DNA of 64,000 bases from Paracoccaceae bacterium (GTDB lineage: Bacteria > Pseudomonadota > Alphaproteobacteria > Rhodobacterales > Rhodobacteraceae): assembly GCA_022822495.1 (NCBI GenBank), contig JAJEBQ010000053.1:41320-105319 (forward strand), in the 5' to 3' direction. The first letter of the stretch is position 1. Every line of letters begins with the position of its first letter. The notes under the pieces are model-generated. The model worked only from the letters and a program-made list of their open reading frames with translations. It had not been told where the DNA came from and did no database searches. The translations under genes and the position numbers were made by a program. This document shows positions 20,152 through 29,863 of this stretch, in pieces.

Positions 20152-20991
20152 TCAATTGGGAAGAATTCTCGTTGGCTGGACCCACCATTCGGGTGCAAAA
20201 CGATTGATCACCACAGCGGCATTTGATACCTGTGTGTAGTTTTCAAAAAGACCAAAACAAGTACCACCGGAACCTGACATTCTAGCCAAAAAACAGCCTT
20301 CTTGCTCCCTTAGGCAGGATAGTATGGTTTTGATTTCAGGACACAGTTGAAAAACAGGTAGTTCAAGGTCATTCCTTTGCTCTCTTAACCAGGTTATAAC
20401 CTCACTCTTGATTCCGCCAGACGGGTAAGGGGTCTGTGGTGGATTGTTCACCTCAGCAAGGCTTTCGTAGACTTCCCTGGTGAGAACCGGCTTATTCGGA
20501 TTAACAAGTAACACTGGAAAATCAAAAAAGTTATCAAGGATGGTTATCTTTTCTCCTATCCCCTTGACCATGGAGGGTTTGCCGGTTAGGCAAACAGGCA
20601 GATCAGAACCAATAGAAGTCAAATGGTCCAAATTGTTCGGTAGTGGGCAACCTAAGTAGTCGGTGGCAAGTCGAAGCGCCAAAGTAGCATCCATCGACCC
20701 CCCACCCAAGCCTGCTGCAACTGGAATGGATTTGAACAGCTTTAACTGAAAACTCTTTCCTTTTGGTTCAATCAGCCGTAAAATCGATAAAATGATATTA
20801 TCCTGCACCGGTGGAAGGGTCTTGCTGAAAGCACCTTCAACTCGCAAAGAAAATCTATCTGCAGGTTTTAACTCAAGATGATCTCCAAATTCGGTAAAGG
20901 CAACCAAACTGTCAAGTTCATGGTAACCATTGGCACGTTTGCCAGTTACATGCAGGGTCAGGTTTAATTTGGCGTGTGCAATCCCCTTCAC
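20152..20991 (-). CDS. ispE: 4-diphosphocytidyl-2-C-methyl-D-erythritol kinase
   Basis: 279 residues. GHMP-kinase fold enzyme of the non-mevalonate isoprenoid pathway. Motifs present: AHAKLNLTLHVTGKRANGYH at the N-terminus, the ATP loop PVAAGLGGGSMDATLA (Met replaces the usual second Ser), and ARMSGSGGTCFGLF near the end. It lies 13 bp after the TPR gene on the same strand, so they are probably co-transcribed. Together with ispB it puts two steps toward isoprenoid/ubiquinone at one locus. Confidence 0.93.
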   Translation of the reverse strand: MKGIAHAKLNLTLHVTGKRANGYHELDSLVAFTEFGDHLELKPADRFSLRVEGAFSKTLPPVQDNIILSILRLIEPKGKSFQLKLFKSIPVAAGLGGGSMDATLALRLATDYLGCPLPNNLDHLTSIGSDLPVCLTGKPSMVKGIGEKITILDNFFDFPVLLVNPNKPVLTREVYESLAEVNNPPQTPYPSGGIKSEVITWLREQRNDLELPVFQLCPEIKTILSCLREQEGCFLARMSGSGGTCFGLFENYTQVSNAAVVINRFAPEWWVQPTRILPN

Positions 20992-21004
20992 GGTAGGTTA
21001 TCTG

Positions 21005-22690
21005 CTATTGCTCTTCAAACATTCTAAGGCCCTCTTCCAGGCCATGCGTGAGTTTGAGTTGAATTTTCGTTTTGAGAGGTTCTTGCGGTTCAAGTTCCAA
21101 CGCTCTACGCCATTCCCTTTTGGCCAAATCTTCTTCCCCCATGACCCAATAGACTTCAGCAATGTGATCTATGACTTCCGGCTCATTGGGGGTTATACGA
21201 TCAGCTTTCTGCAAATTCTCCAACGCCTCTGCCAATTTCCCGCGGCGATACAAAATCCAGCCGAGAGAATCCACATAGTAACCATTATCAGGCTCAAGTT
21301 CCACCGCCTTTCTGATAAAGTCCTCCGCTTCATCAAGCTTGATATTTTGGTCCGCAAGTGTGTACCCTAGGTTATTCAATATCAATGCGTTATCGGGCGA
21401 TAATTCCAAGGCAGAACGCCAATCAATTTCGGCATTTTCCCAATCTTTGAGAAAATAATATGCGTTTCCTCGCCAGTAATAGATGTTCCAGGTTTCAAGA
21501 TTATCTTCTTGGGCGATTTCAATGGCTCTGCTGATACTGTCAATGGCCTCAGTATAATCGGCATTGAAATAATGCAGTTCACCCAGTTGGGCCCATAAAC
21601 CAATCGAGTTGGGTTTGAGTTCCAGCGCTTGTTCAACAATCGCCATGCTTTGGTTAGTATCACCCATTTCATAATAAATTTCGGCTTGCAAGGCTGATGA
21701 AGCCAGAAAATAAGGATTCCCTGGCAAGATACCGGTCAGTGGTTTCAAGGCCAATTCATAACTTTCAAGGTAAAGCAGAGTAAAACTGGCTGCAAAATCG
21801 AGGGTTATATCATCTGGATTAAGGTAGCTCGCCAATCGGAACAAAGCGAGTGAATCACCGGAAGCATCAGAATTATTGGTCGATATCCTGGCGACTGATG
21901 ACAGAAGTTTGGCCATACCCTCCTGAGCTGTAACAGTCACATTCAAATCGGACGTATCACCCGTTGAAAAATACTCACCAAGTTTCAGAAAAGGGACTTT
22001 TCTTGGTTCGATATCCGATAATATGAGTAAATCATATTCTTCCTTGGCAAGGTCATTTTTGCCTTGCTTGAGTAATATTTGAACCCTGAGAAAGAGAACT
22101 TCATTTTGTAGTGCGGGGGGGTAGTTGGTAACTATCCCCAAGGTATCAAGGGCCATTTGGTAATCACCTGTTGAAGCAAGAATCAGGCTCTCAGAAAAGG
22201 ATCTCAGGAAACCAGCATCTTCACCCATTTCTTCTTGAAAAATCTCCAATGACTTTTCCACAGAACCTTCACCAAAGGTAGCCCACCCTTTAAACAGGGA
22301 AGTAAGTGGAAAATTCAATTGGGTTTCCTCAACTGAGGTTTTTACAGCATCGTAATCATATCGTTTAAACAGATCGATCAAATTGACTATTCGGGCTAAG
22401 ACGAATTCACTTTCCATATCCAGCAAATTATTGGCGATTTCAATAGCTTGAACAATGTCGCCAGTTCCCACATAGGCCTTCAAGGCCAATTCAAGGACTT
22501 CTGGATTTTCGAACGCTTCATCTGGCAATTCCTTAATGAAACCCTCAGCAACATCATAACGATACTCATCGACAGCATATTCAGCTGCCAAAAAGGTACC
22601 AAGAAAGTCTTGTCCCTTAAGAGGAGAGCAAACCAGGAAGGTCAGCACCAGCAAAACCCTGCCTATATGGATAAATCTACACATTACCAA
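21005..22690 (-). CDS. Exported tetratricopeptide-repeat protein
   Basis: 561 residues. A signal peptide covers about 1-26 (hydrophobic VLLVLTFLVCSPL). TPR units are spread through the protein and are clearest from residue 330 on, where blocks such as LWAQLGELHYFNADYTEAI, LILNNLGYTLADQN, and YYVDSLGWILYRRGKLAEAL follow the 34-residue rhythm. Proteins of this sort at this locus are conserved in alphaproteobacteria and are probably periplasmic scaffolds, but no partner is known. Confidence 0.82.
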   Translation of the reverse strand: MVMCRFIHIGRVLLVLTFLVCSPLKGQDFLGTFLAAEYAVDEYRYDVAEGFIKELPDEAFENPEVLELALKAYVGTGDIVQAIEIANNLLDMESEFVLARIVNLIDLFKRYDYDAVKTSVEETQLNFPLTSLFKGWATFGEGSVEKSLEIFQEEMGEDAGFLRSFSESLILASTGDYQMALDTLGIVTNYPPALQNEVLFLRVQILLKQGKNDLAKEEYDLLILSDIEPRKVPFLKLGEYFSTGDTSDLNVTVTAQEGMAKLLSSVARISTNNSDASGDSLALFRLASYLNPDDITLDFAASFTLLYLESYELALKPLTGILPGNPYFLASSALQAEIYYEMGDTNQSMAIVEQALELKPNSIGLWAQLGELHYFNADYTEAIDSISRAIEIAQEDNLETWNIYYWRGNAYYFLKDWENAEIDWRSALELSPDNALILNNLGYTLADQNIKLDEAEDFIRKAVELEPDNGYYVDSLGWILYRRGKLAEALENLQKADRITPNEPEVIDHIAEVYWVMGEEDLAKREWRRALELEPQEPLKTKIQLKLTHGLEEGLRMFEEQ

Positions 22691-22822
22691 ATTGTCCTTC
22701 CTTTATGACCTTCACGAGTTTATCTACTGCCAGATATTCAATTATACCTGAATTCCACAATATTAGATTAACCAACGTCAACCAGTATACATTTTTCTGT
22801 GATATTCCTCAAAATCAGGATA

Positions 22823-24475
22823 TCACATATTGGGGTAATTGGGGCCATCTCCACCTTGAGGTGTACACCAGTTGATATTTTGGCTTGGGTCCTTGATATC
22901 GCAAGTTTTGCAATGTACACAATTTTGGTAGTTAATTTTAAACTCTTTATCACCAGCACTGTTCTTGAGAACTTCATAAACCCCAGCCGGGCAATATCTT
23001 TGGGCGGGTTCCGAGTAGTTTGGAAGATTGAAGTCTATTGGAATTTTGGGATCGTTCAGTCGTAAATGTACAGGTTGCCCTTCTTCGTGGTTGGTACCCG
23101 AATAACTAACATTGGTCAGGCGGTCAAAACTGATTTTGCCATCAGGTTTTGGATATTCTATTTCTTTATGCCTGCATGCTTCTTCTGTACTTTCGGCATC
23201 AGATTTGCCGTGTTTTATTGTTCCAAAGGGGCTGGCGCCAAAGAGAGTTGAACTCCACATATCCATGGCCCCCAAAGCAAGGGAACCATAAAGACCATAC
23301 CGAGACCACAAGGGCTTAACATTTTTTACCTTCTTCAGATCCTTGCTTATAGGACCATTTCGAAGTTGTTGTTCATAACCTACCAATTCGCTGTTGTCCA
23401 AATTCTGTGCCAAGGCATCACTCGCGGCATTCGCAGCGAGAATACCACTTAACATGGCATTGTGGTTGCCCTTGATCCGTGGTACGTTGACCAACCCGGC
23501 AGCACAACCCACCAGGACACCTCCCGGGAAAGTTACTTTGGGAATTGATTGCCAACCACCCTCGGTTATAGCCCTTGCGCCATAGGCAATTCTCTTGCCT
23601 CCCTCCAAAAGCGAACTCACCAAAGGATGATGCTTGAACCTTTGAAACTCCATGTAGGGGTGGATGTATGGGTTGGCATAATTAAGATGAACGACAAACC
23701 CCAGGCTAATCTGATTCTTCTCGGTGTGATAAAGGAACGAACCTCCCCCGGTTCTTCTATTTAACGGCCAACCGGCCGTATGTGTAATACTACCCGGCTT
23801 ATGTTTTTCAGGATCAATCTCCCAAATCTCCTTCATTCCAAGTCCAAATTTTGGATGGTCGGAATCCCGATCAAGATTGTACTTGGCAATAACCTGTTTG
23901 GTTAAAGATCCACGTGCCCCCTCACACAGAAATATAAATTTTCCTTTAACCTCAATGCCAGGTTCATAGTTCTCCCCAGGAGTTCCATCGGGTCGTTTGC
24001 CAAACTCCCCGGCAACCACCCCTTTTACCTCGTCATTGTCACCAAAAACAAGTTCCGAACAGGCCATGCCGGGATACACTTCCACCTCCAATTCTTCGGC
24101 CTTTTCGGCCATCCATCTGCAAACGTTGGCCATCGAAACGATAAAATTGCCATGATTGTTCATAAGTGGGGGCATAGACCAATTCGGAATCCTGATTTGC
24201 CCGCCTTCCCCAAGGAGATAAAAGTTGTCTTCTGTAACAGGTATATTCAAGGGGGCATTAAGCTTCTTCCAATCAGGCATCAAGGTATTCAATCCTATTG
24301 GATCCAAGACAGCCCCAGAAAGGATATGGGAGCCAACTTCAGCACCTTTTTCCAAAACGCACACTTCCAGATCCGGGTTATTTTGCTTCAACCTTATGGC
24401 CGCCGAAAGCCCTGCGGGTCCTGCACCAACAATGACAACATCAAATTCCATCACTTCGCGTTCAATTTCAGACAT
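22823..24475 (-). CDS. Electron transfer flavoprotein-ubiquinone oxidoreductase
   Basis: 550 residues from ATG 24475, which has GGGAAGG upstream; the longer reading adds 10 unusual residues. This monotopic inner-membrane flavoprotein passes electrons from reduced ETF (fed by acyl-CoA and amine dehydrogenases) to ubiquinone. FAD motif: FDVVIVGAGPAGLSAAIRL. Ubiquinone-region sequence LKKVKNVKPLWSRYG is present. The C-terminal [4Fe-4S] ligands are Cys in AQRYCPAG and NCVHCKTCDIKD, followed by INWCTPQGG. It would serve the acyl-CoA dehydrogenase (mcd) found later in the window. Confidence 0.94.
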   Translation of the reverse strand: MSEIEREVMEFDVVIVGAGPAGLSAAIRLKQNNPDLEVCVLEKGAEVGSHILSGAVLDPIGLNTLMPDWKKLNAPLNIPVTEDNFYLLGEGGQIRIPNWSMPPLMNNHGNFIVSMANVCRWMAEKAEELEVEVYPGMACSELVFGDNDEVKGVVAGEFGKRPDGTPGENYEPGIEVKGKFIFLCEGARGSLTKQVIAKYNLDRDSDHPKFGLGMKEIWEIDPEKHKPGSITHTAGWPLNRRTGGGSFLYHTEKNQISLGFVVHLNYANPYIHPYMEFQRFKHHPLVSSLLEGGKRIAYGARAITEGGWQSIPKVTFPGGVLVGCAAGLVNVPRIKGNHNAMLSGILAANAASDALAQNLDNSELVGYEQQLRNGPISKDLKKVKNVKPLWSRYGLYGSLALGAMDMWSSTLFGASPFGTIKHGKSDAESTEEACRHKEIEYPKPDGKISFDRLTNVSYSGTNHEEGQPVHLRLNDPKIPIDFNLPNYSEPAQRYCPAGVYEVLKNSAGDKEFKINYQNCVHCKTCDIKDPSQNINWCTPQGGDGPNYPNM

Positions 24476-24843
24476 TTTACCTTCCCACCATGAACCGTTT
24501 TCCACTGATTAATAATTGTGAGTTAAAACTTCTTAAACTTGTGCTTCCTTTTTCAAACAATAATCCGTTTGCAATAGGTAAACTCTTAATAAATATTACA
24601 ACAAGAAAGAAGATCTAAAGAAAATTTCTTTGAATTGCCTGTAGGTAAGCCTGTAGCATGATTAAGCAACTTTTATGGGTAGATCACCACTTTCGATGGT
24701 TTCTGCTCCTATTGTTGCAAATGATGTGTTGTGAATTACATTCCTAAATACATATGACAATTTTTTCTACGAGTTTCATTGTTTGAATTCTTCTCACTAA
24801 GGAGTAACCTTTTTCAGGTTGAATTATCAAATTAGAATTTTTT
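24476..24843. other. Divergent intergenic region between ETF-QO and greA
   Basis: AT-rich, with no intact gene. It must carry promoters for both flanking genes. A 29-codon frame starting near 24658 (MIKQLLWVDHHF) has no ribosome-binding site or family features. No terminator or riboswitch consensus is seen. Confidence 0.35.
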
Positions 24844-25314
24844 ATGGACAGAATTTTTATTACCAAGAAGGGTGTTACTGAAATCGAGGACGAGTTGAAA
24901 AAACTGATCTCGACGGACCGGCGACAAATCATCAAAGCCATAGCCGATGCAAGAGCACTAGGAGACCTGAGTGAGAATGCTGAATACCACTCGGCGAAAG
25001 AAAAACAGGGATTAATAGAAGCCCGTATTTCCTACCTTAAGAACATTCTTGCCAAAGCCGAAATCATAGATGTTTCCCTCTTGAATGGATCAATCAAATT
25101 TGGTGCAACGGTCTCTCTGGAAGATGAAGAATCAGGCGAAGAGGTAACTTATCAAATTGTTGGTGAACCGGAAGCCAATCTCGAAAAAGGGAAACTGAAC
25201 GTACGAACCGCAATGGGCAGGGCTCTGATCGGGAAGGATGAAGGTGACAGCATTACCGTGCAAGCGCCCAATGGAGAAAGGTACTATACTGTGTTGAAGG
25301 TAAGTTACACCTAG
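24844..25314 (+). CDS. greA: Transcription elongation factor GreA
   Basis: 156 residues, the standard length. GreA enters the RNA polymerase secondary channel and stimulates cleavage of backtracked RNA. The N-terminal coiled coil carries the acidic tip (ARALGDLSENAEYHSAKE, with Asp and Glu), and the C-terminal FKBP-like domain ends PNGERYYTVLKVSY. ATG 24844 is the only sensible start, though its ribosome-binding site is weak. Confidence 0.95.
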   Translation: MDRIFITKKGVTEIEDELKKLISTDRRQIIKAIADARALGDLSENAEYHSAKEKQGLIEARISYLKNILAKAEIIDVSLLNGSIKFGATVSLEDEESGEEVTYQIVGEPEANLEKGKLNVRTAMGRALIGKDEGDSITVQAPNGERYYTVLKVSYT

Positions 25315-25367
25315 GGAGAACAAACATTTTTGGAAGCGATAAAAACAGTTTAGACGACGGATTGAAG

Positions 25368-26315
25368 ATGGTTGCCCTCCGAAAATATACCGCATATGGG
25401 ATTGCGGCAGTGGTGACGGTATTGTGGGTATTGTTTTTCTCGGAGGTTAGCCGAGGGGGCTTTGCGAATGAAAGCTCTCAGAATAACAGAAGCGCAATGC
25501 GTTTTATCATTGGAATAAGCCCAATCCTTGTGTTCTGGCTGGCAGCAGAACTCTTTAATATTGCAACCTTGAATCGTGACCGCTACAGAGAACTCAGGAA
25601 GAAAGTTGATAAAATGCAGGGCGAACTTGATCACCTTTCTTTCGGTGAAAGAGATAAGTTCATGAATCCTTCCAGAGATAATACTCCAGCGACCGTGGAT
25701 GATACGGAAGCAGAAGAAGTTTCTCCTCCCCCGGAAATATCAGAGCCTAATGATGAAGACCTAACCAAAGAGGTCGAACCGGACCTTGGTTCTCCTGCTA
25801 CGAAAGGGGAAACTCAAGACGAGATAAGTAAGCTTGAGGAATGGAACCTTGATGCCGCCACGCTCACCAGAGCATTTAATCTGCCAAACGATGAGAATGA
25901 TACAGAGGGCTATGATGCAATTGAAGCAGCAGTAAAAATTGAATCCCTCTCAACCTTACTGCAGAATTCCCATCAAATCCTTTATACATTGGCAGATTAT
26001 GACCTGATCATGGATGATTTGGAAATTGATATGGGGCTGATATCCACTTGGCGTAAATTTGCAACCGATAGTCCCGAGGGCATGATTTCGTCCTTGGGGG
26101 GAACAGGGACTTTTCTTGAAATTGACAAGGTGACAAGTATCGTGGCAGAGAATAACGACTTTGAGGAGCGGGCCAACTCCTTCAATAAACAAATGGAGGA
26201 GTTTATTTCCCAAGCCATTCCACAACTTACAGATGATGAAATCAAGGACCTAGCTCAAACCAGAACATTTAGAGCCTTTTTGTTGCTCGGTCAGGTTTTC
26301 AATTCAGGTGGATAA
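25368..26315 (+). CDS. Unknown protein with two N-terminal membrane helices and an acidic linker
   Basis: 315 residues from ATG 25368. Two hydrophobic segments (about residues 8-27 and 45-65) are followed by a basic, possibly coiled-coil stretch (RDRYRELRKKVDKMQGELD). A long acidic, proline-rich linker runs from about 95 to 150, and a helical, soluble C-terminal domain of about 165 residues follows. I recognise no family. It is 53 bp after greA on the same strand and may be co-transcribed. A membrane-tethered regulatory or scaffold role is possible but unproven. Confidence 0.7.
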   Translation: MVALRKYTAYGIAAVVTVLWVLFFSEVSRGGFANESSQNNRSAMRFIIGISPILVFWLAAELFNIATLNRDRYRELRKKVDKMQGELDHLSFGERDKFMNPSRDNTPATVDDTEAEEVSPPPEISEPNDEDLTKEVEPDLGSPATKGETQDEISKLEEWNLDAATLTRAFNLPNDENDTEGYDAIEAAVKIESLSTLLQNSHQILYTLADYDLIMDDLEIDMGLISTWRKFATDSPEGMISSLGGTGTFLEIDKVTSIVAENNDFEERANSFNKQMEEFISQAIPQLTDDEIKDLAQTRTFRAFLLLGQVFNSGG

Positions 26316-26324
26316 GAGATAGAT

Positions 26325-27563
26325 CTAGGTCCAGAAACTGCTGTAGGGGTAGTACTTAACCAAAGCACCCTTTTCTATTTGCCGGATATCATCTCCCAGT
26401 TCGACCAAGCCTTCGGACCAGGCCAAACTGGTTGTAAGACCTGACCCTTCAGAACCGAAAACTTCCACCTGACCAGCTTTGTTTGATCTGGCACGCAGGT
26501 ACTCCCTTCGACCTGCTTTCTTGCTTTTTTGAAAGGCTGCTGGAATCATAAAACCTACTGGAGGTTTCCATTCTTGACCGGACAGAATCTGCATGGCAGG
26601 ATACCCGAAGATCAGGGAGCAGACAAAGGCGGCAATGGGATTGCCCGGGAGACCAAAAATAACGGTGCTTTGCCATCTTGCCAAGGCGAGAGGTCGGCCA
26701 GGCTTGATAGCTATTCGCCAAAAATTGAGGTCGCCTTCCCTAGTCAAGAGATCAGAAATGTAATCTTCTCTACCGGAAGAAGCTCCACCCGATGTCAGGA
26801 TAAGATCGCAACTTGATGCTCCTTCATCCAGTTTGGCTCGAACCTCTTTGCGGTTATCTCTAACCATTCCAAGGTCAACAGGTGTGAAGCCAAACTTGTC
26901 AATCAAGGCCAGGATCATTGGTCTATTCGCATCAAAAACCTTTGCCGGATCAGACGACGAGCCTGCTTGCAGCAATTCATTCCCCGTGGACAACACCCCC
27001 ACCCGCAGTCGAGGATGTACTTTAATTGTATCTATACCTGCGGCGACCAAAGTGGCAATGTCATGAGTTCTTATTCTGTGACCTTTGGCGAACAATAGAT
27101 CACCCACGGTAATATCTTCACCAGCCAAGCGGGTATTGGCACCTTTTTTTGGTTTGTAATCAAACTGGAGGAGGTTACCCTGAATTTTCGAAAATTCCTT
27201 CAGTTGAACGGTGTCAACGCCCTTGGGTAAAGGTGCCCCGGTCAAAATTCTTCTGGCTTTACCCATCGGAACTGGTTCATCAGGGATGATACCGGGTGCA
27301 ATATATCCTTCCTCCAATTCCAGTTCATTTTTACTCGAAAGTGAAGCAAAGGAAAATCCAAATCCATCAACGGCCGAGTTACTCATGGCGGGATTATCCC
27401 TGCAAGCCGAAATTGACTCGGCCAGAACCCTGCCAGAAGCTTCGCCAAGGGTAATTTCCTCTGTTTTACCAATGGGTTCAAGATTTGACTGAATTCGATA
27501 GATGGCTTCATCCACGGGAAGCCATTTTACACCGGGAGGCATGGCAAAACAGTCGTTATTCAT
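26325..27563 (-). CDS. moeA: Molybdopterin molybdotransferase MoeA
   Basis: 412 residues. It inserts molybdate into adenylylated molybdopterin. Family motifs: MSNSAVDGFGF near the N-terminus, GVLSTGNEL, ILTSGGASSGREDYI and FGLPGNPIAAFVC. Domains I-IV of the gephyrin E type are all covered. It lies 4 bp after mobB, the last gene of an fdhD-mobA-mobB-moeA unit. Confidence 0.93.
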   Translation of the reverse strand: MNNDCFAMPPGVKWLPVDEAIYRIQSNLEPIGKTEEITLGEASGRVLAESISACRDNPAMSNSAVDGFGFSFASLSSKNELELEEGYIAPGIIPDEPVPMGKARRILTGAPLPKGVDTVQLKEFSKIQGNLLQFDYKPKKGANTRLAGEDITVGDLLFAKGHRIRTHDIATLVAAGIDTIKVHPRLRVGVLSTGNELLQAGSSSDPAKVFDANRPMILALIDKFGFTPVDLGMVRDNRKEVRAKLDEGASSCDLILTSGGASSGREDYISDLLTREGDLNFWRIAIKPGRPLALARWQSTVIFGLPGNPIAAFVCSLIFGYPAMQILSGQEWKPPVGFMIPAAFQKSKKAGRREYLRARSNKAGQVEVFGSEGSGLTTSLAWSEGLVELGDDIRQIEKGALVKYYPYSSFWT

Positions 27564-27567
27564 GGCA

Positions 27568-28077
27568 TTAGGTCTTTTTGATCGTGAGTTTGAAGGATTT
27601 GATCATAAAATCAGCAATACCTACTATATCATCAATGTCAAAGAGAGGTAAGTTGCTATCTTGCACTGGCTTGTCACTTGCTATGGCCAAGACATGGGGG
27701 TCATTGGGTGCAATTGCTGCTCCGACAGAATCGTCTCTCCGAACCTCAAGTTTAGGAATCGAACTCGTCTTAAATCCTTCAACAATGACAAGATCTACAT
27801 GAGCCAATTTTTTGACCAGGTTGATCAGATCAGGCTTTTGCTTTTCTTCTCTTTCCTGGATAAGAGCCCATCTCTTGGAAGAAACAACAAGAACTTCGTT
27901 CGCTCCTGCCTTCCGGTGTCTGTAACTATCTGTACCTGGTTGGTCTATTTCGAAATTATGGTGGGCATGCTTGATGGTCGAAACCTGGTATCCTCTGCTG
28001 GTCAATTCTGCCACCAGGGAAGTTGCAAGTGTCGTTTTGCCAGAGTTTTTCCAACCTGCGATACCAAGAATGTTCAT
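27568..28077 (-). CDS. mobB: Molybdopterin-guanine dinucleotide biosynthesis adaptor MobB
   Basis: 169 residues. P-loop GTPase that assists MobA in forming the MGD cofactor. Walker A is GWKNSGKTTLATSL; STIKHAHHNFEIDQPGTDSY and LVIVEGFKTSSIPKLEV follow, all standard for the family. Its ATG overlaps the mobA stop by 4 bases, indicating translational coupling. Confidence 0.92.
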   Translation of the reverse strand: MNILGIAGWKNSGKTTLATSLVAELTSRGYQVSTIKHAHHNFEIDQPGTDSYRHRKAGANEVLVVSSKRWALIQEREEKQKPDLINLVKKLAHVDLVIVEGFKTSSIPKLEVRRDDSVGAAIAPNDPHVLAIASDKPVQDSNLPLFDIDDIVGIADFMIKSFKLTIKKT

Positions 28078-28718
28078 GACACGTACTTCATAAGTTTTGA
28101 GGCGTCCTTCAAGTCATCGGGTGTGTTGATATTGAAAAAGGGATCTACTTTCTGAATTGGAAATTCAACCAGCTTTGCATCATGCTGATCCGTCCATAAT
28201 ACAATTTTACGAACACCCTGCTCAAGGTTGACCTTCAAATCACCTCTGAGTTCCACCGACCACAATCCAAAAGTGGGATGTCTTAGTATTCTACCTGTCA
28301 CCTTATCTTTTGTCGCCGCAAGTACAATACATTTCTTACACTTCATCTGTTCTTCCTGCAACCGGGAAACAAGGTTTTGAGGGAAGAAAGGTGTATCCCC
28401 GGCGATAGTTACAACAAGTGAATATCCCTCTTTATACGCCCATTCCATGCCGGCATGTATACCTGCCAGTGGTCCAAACTTTTCCTCAAAATGGTCGGGT
28501 AATATAGGCAAACCATAGTGGGAGTATAGTTCAGGATCGTGATTGGTATTCAAGGCGAGATTAGAAACCTGGGGTTTTATTCTGTTGATAACTGTATCAA
28601 GAATTGCCTTGTTTCCTATGGTTTTAAGGGTTTTATCACCACCTCCCATCCTGGTCGCCAGACCACCAGCCAAAATGACACCAGCAACAGGAAGTGGTTG
28701 ATGCTTTGAGGTTGTCAT
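28074..28718 (-). CDS. mobA: Molybdenum cofactor guanylyltransferase MobA
   Basis: 214 residues. It transfers GMP from GTP to Mo-molybdopterin to make MGD, the cofactor of DMSO-reductase-family enzymes such as formate dehydrogenase. Nucleotidyltransferase motifs are AGVILAGGLATRMGGGDK, PLAGIHAGMEWA and TIAGDTPFFP. It lies between fdhD (25 bp) and mobB (4-base overlap). Confidence 0.93.
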   Translation of the reverse strand: MTTSKHQPLPVAGVILAGGLATRMGGGDKTLKTIGNKAILDTVINRIKPQVSNLALNTNHDPELYSHYGLPILPDHFEEKFGPLAGIHAGMEWAYKEGYSLVVTIAGDTPFFPQNLVSRLQEEQMKCKKCIVLAATKDKVTGRILRHPTFGLWSVELRGDLKVNLEQGVRKIVLWTDQHDAKLVEFPIQKVDPFFNINTPDDLKDASKLMKYVS

Positions 28719-28743
28719 AAATCCGATCTCAAAATTTTATATG

Positions 28744-29631
28744 TCAAGGATTTCGAGATCCTTTACGTTGGTACTTTTGGGCTTCATCCTTTATACCCTC
28801 CGGACTAACATTTCTGTCCAACCGCTCTTCTCCCGCCAGGCAAACAAACCTTTTCCCCCTCATTCTGCCAATTAGGGTAAGGTTTACCTGTCGTGCGATT
28901 TCAACTCCCCATGCCGTAAAGCCGGATCGTGATACCAATACAGGAATGCCCATCAGCGCAGTTTTCAGAATCATTTCCGAGGTCAATCTGCCGGTCGTGT
29001 AAAGAATTTTATCTTCTGGTTCGATATTGTTGGTTTTCATCCATCCATTTATTTTGTCGACAGCGTTATGGCGTCCGACATCTTCCATATAAACCAGCGT
29101 CTTGTCTTCCTGACAGAGGACAGTTCCATGAATAGCCCCGGCTTCCAGATAAAGACTGGGGGTTAAATTGATGACTTTGGCCAGATTATACAGCCAGGAG
29201 GTTTTAACCTCCAGATAGGGTAATTTCAAACCTTCTATCAATTCCATTTGATCACCAAAAACAGTACCTACCGCACACCCACTCGTTCGAACCTTCTTTT
29301 GAAGCTTACTCTCATAATCGGTTTGTTCACTTGTACGAACGACTACTGTTTGCAACTCGTGTTCATAATCTATACGCTGTATCAACCTATAAGACCGTAG
29401 CATACCTTGGTTAAAGAGGAAACCCAAGGCCAGAAACTCGGGGTAATCCCCAATGGTCATTACAGTAACAATTTCAGTGGAGTTCAGAAATATGGTTAGA
29501 GGCTTTTCTTCAACAACCTTGATTTCCTCATGCTTACCTTCATGTGTTAACCCCTTGACGCTTCTTGTCAGCCCAGGGTGTTTTGGATCTGGAAGTATAA
29601 TGTAATTACCTTGCCGTATGGAATCTGCCAT
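28744..29631 (-). CDS. fdhD: Formate dehydrogenase accessory sulfurtransferase FdhD
   Basis: 295 residues. FdhD carries sulfur from the IscS desulfurase to the Mo-bis-MGD of formate dehydrogenase. The reactive Cys lies in RTSGCAVGT, which keeps one Cys where E. coli has a CxxC pair. Other blocks: YMEDVGRHNAVDKINGW and ILYTTGRLTSEMILK, then VSRSGFTAWGVEIAR. It heads the Moco unit, and the formate dehydrogenase itself is outside the window. Confidence 0.93.
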   Translation of the reverse strand: MADSIRQGNYIILPDPKHPGLTRSVKGLTHEGKHEEIKVVEEKPLTIFLNSTEIVTVMTIGDYPEFLALGFLFNQGMLRSYRLIQRIDYEHELQTVVVRTSEQTDYESKLQKKVRTSGCAVGTVFGDQMELIEGLKLPYLEVKTSWLYNLAKVINLTPSLYLEAGAIHGTVLCQEDKTLVYMEDVGRHNAVDKINGWMKTNNIEPEDKILYTTGRLTSEMILKTALMGIPVLVSRSGFTAWGVEIARQVNLTLIGRMRGKRFVCLAGEERLDRNVSPEGIKDEAQKYQRKGSRNP

Positions 29632-29863
29632 TTCTCTTGTAGTTCTCTATAAGGGCGCACTAACTCTCGAATTAATACTGTAGATTATAATTATGATTGC
29701 TCAATATCAAAATGTCTTCAGCAACAATTACTAAATTAATTGGCTATTCACCGTTTTTAGTGAATAATTCATCTGTTGGCGCCCTCGGGGTATAGGTCCA
29801 GACCTCCCAAATGGAAATAAATGTCGGTCATGAACCGTTTCTTGTTCAGATACCCCCTACTTT

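Noticed and set aside
20145..20156. Palindrome TTGATCAA where ispB and ispE meet
   Set aside because: Explained by abutting TGA stop codons on both strands; too short for a regulatory claim.
21005..22690. Tandem repeats in DNA of the TPR gene
   Set aside because: The repeats are at protein level only; no direct DNA repeat or CRISPR-like array.
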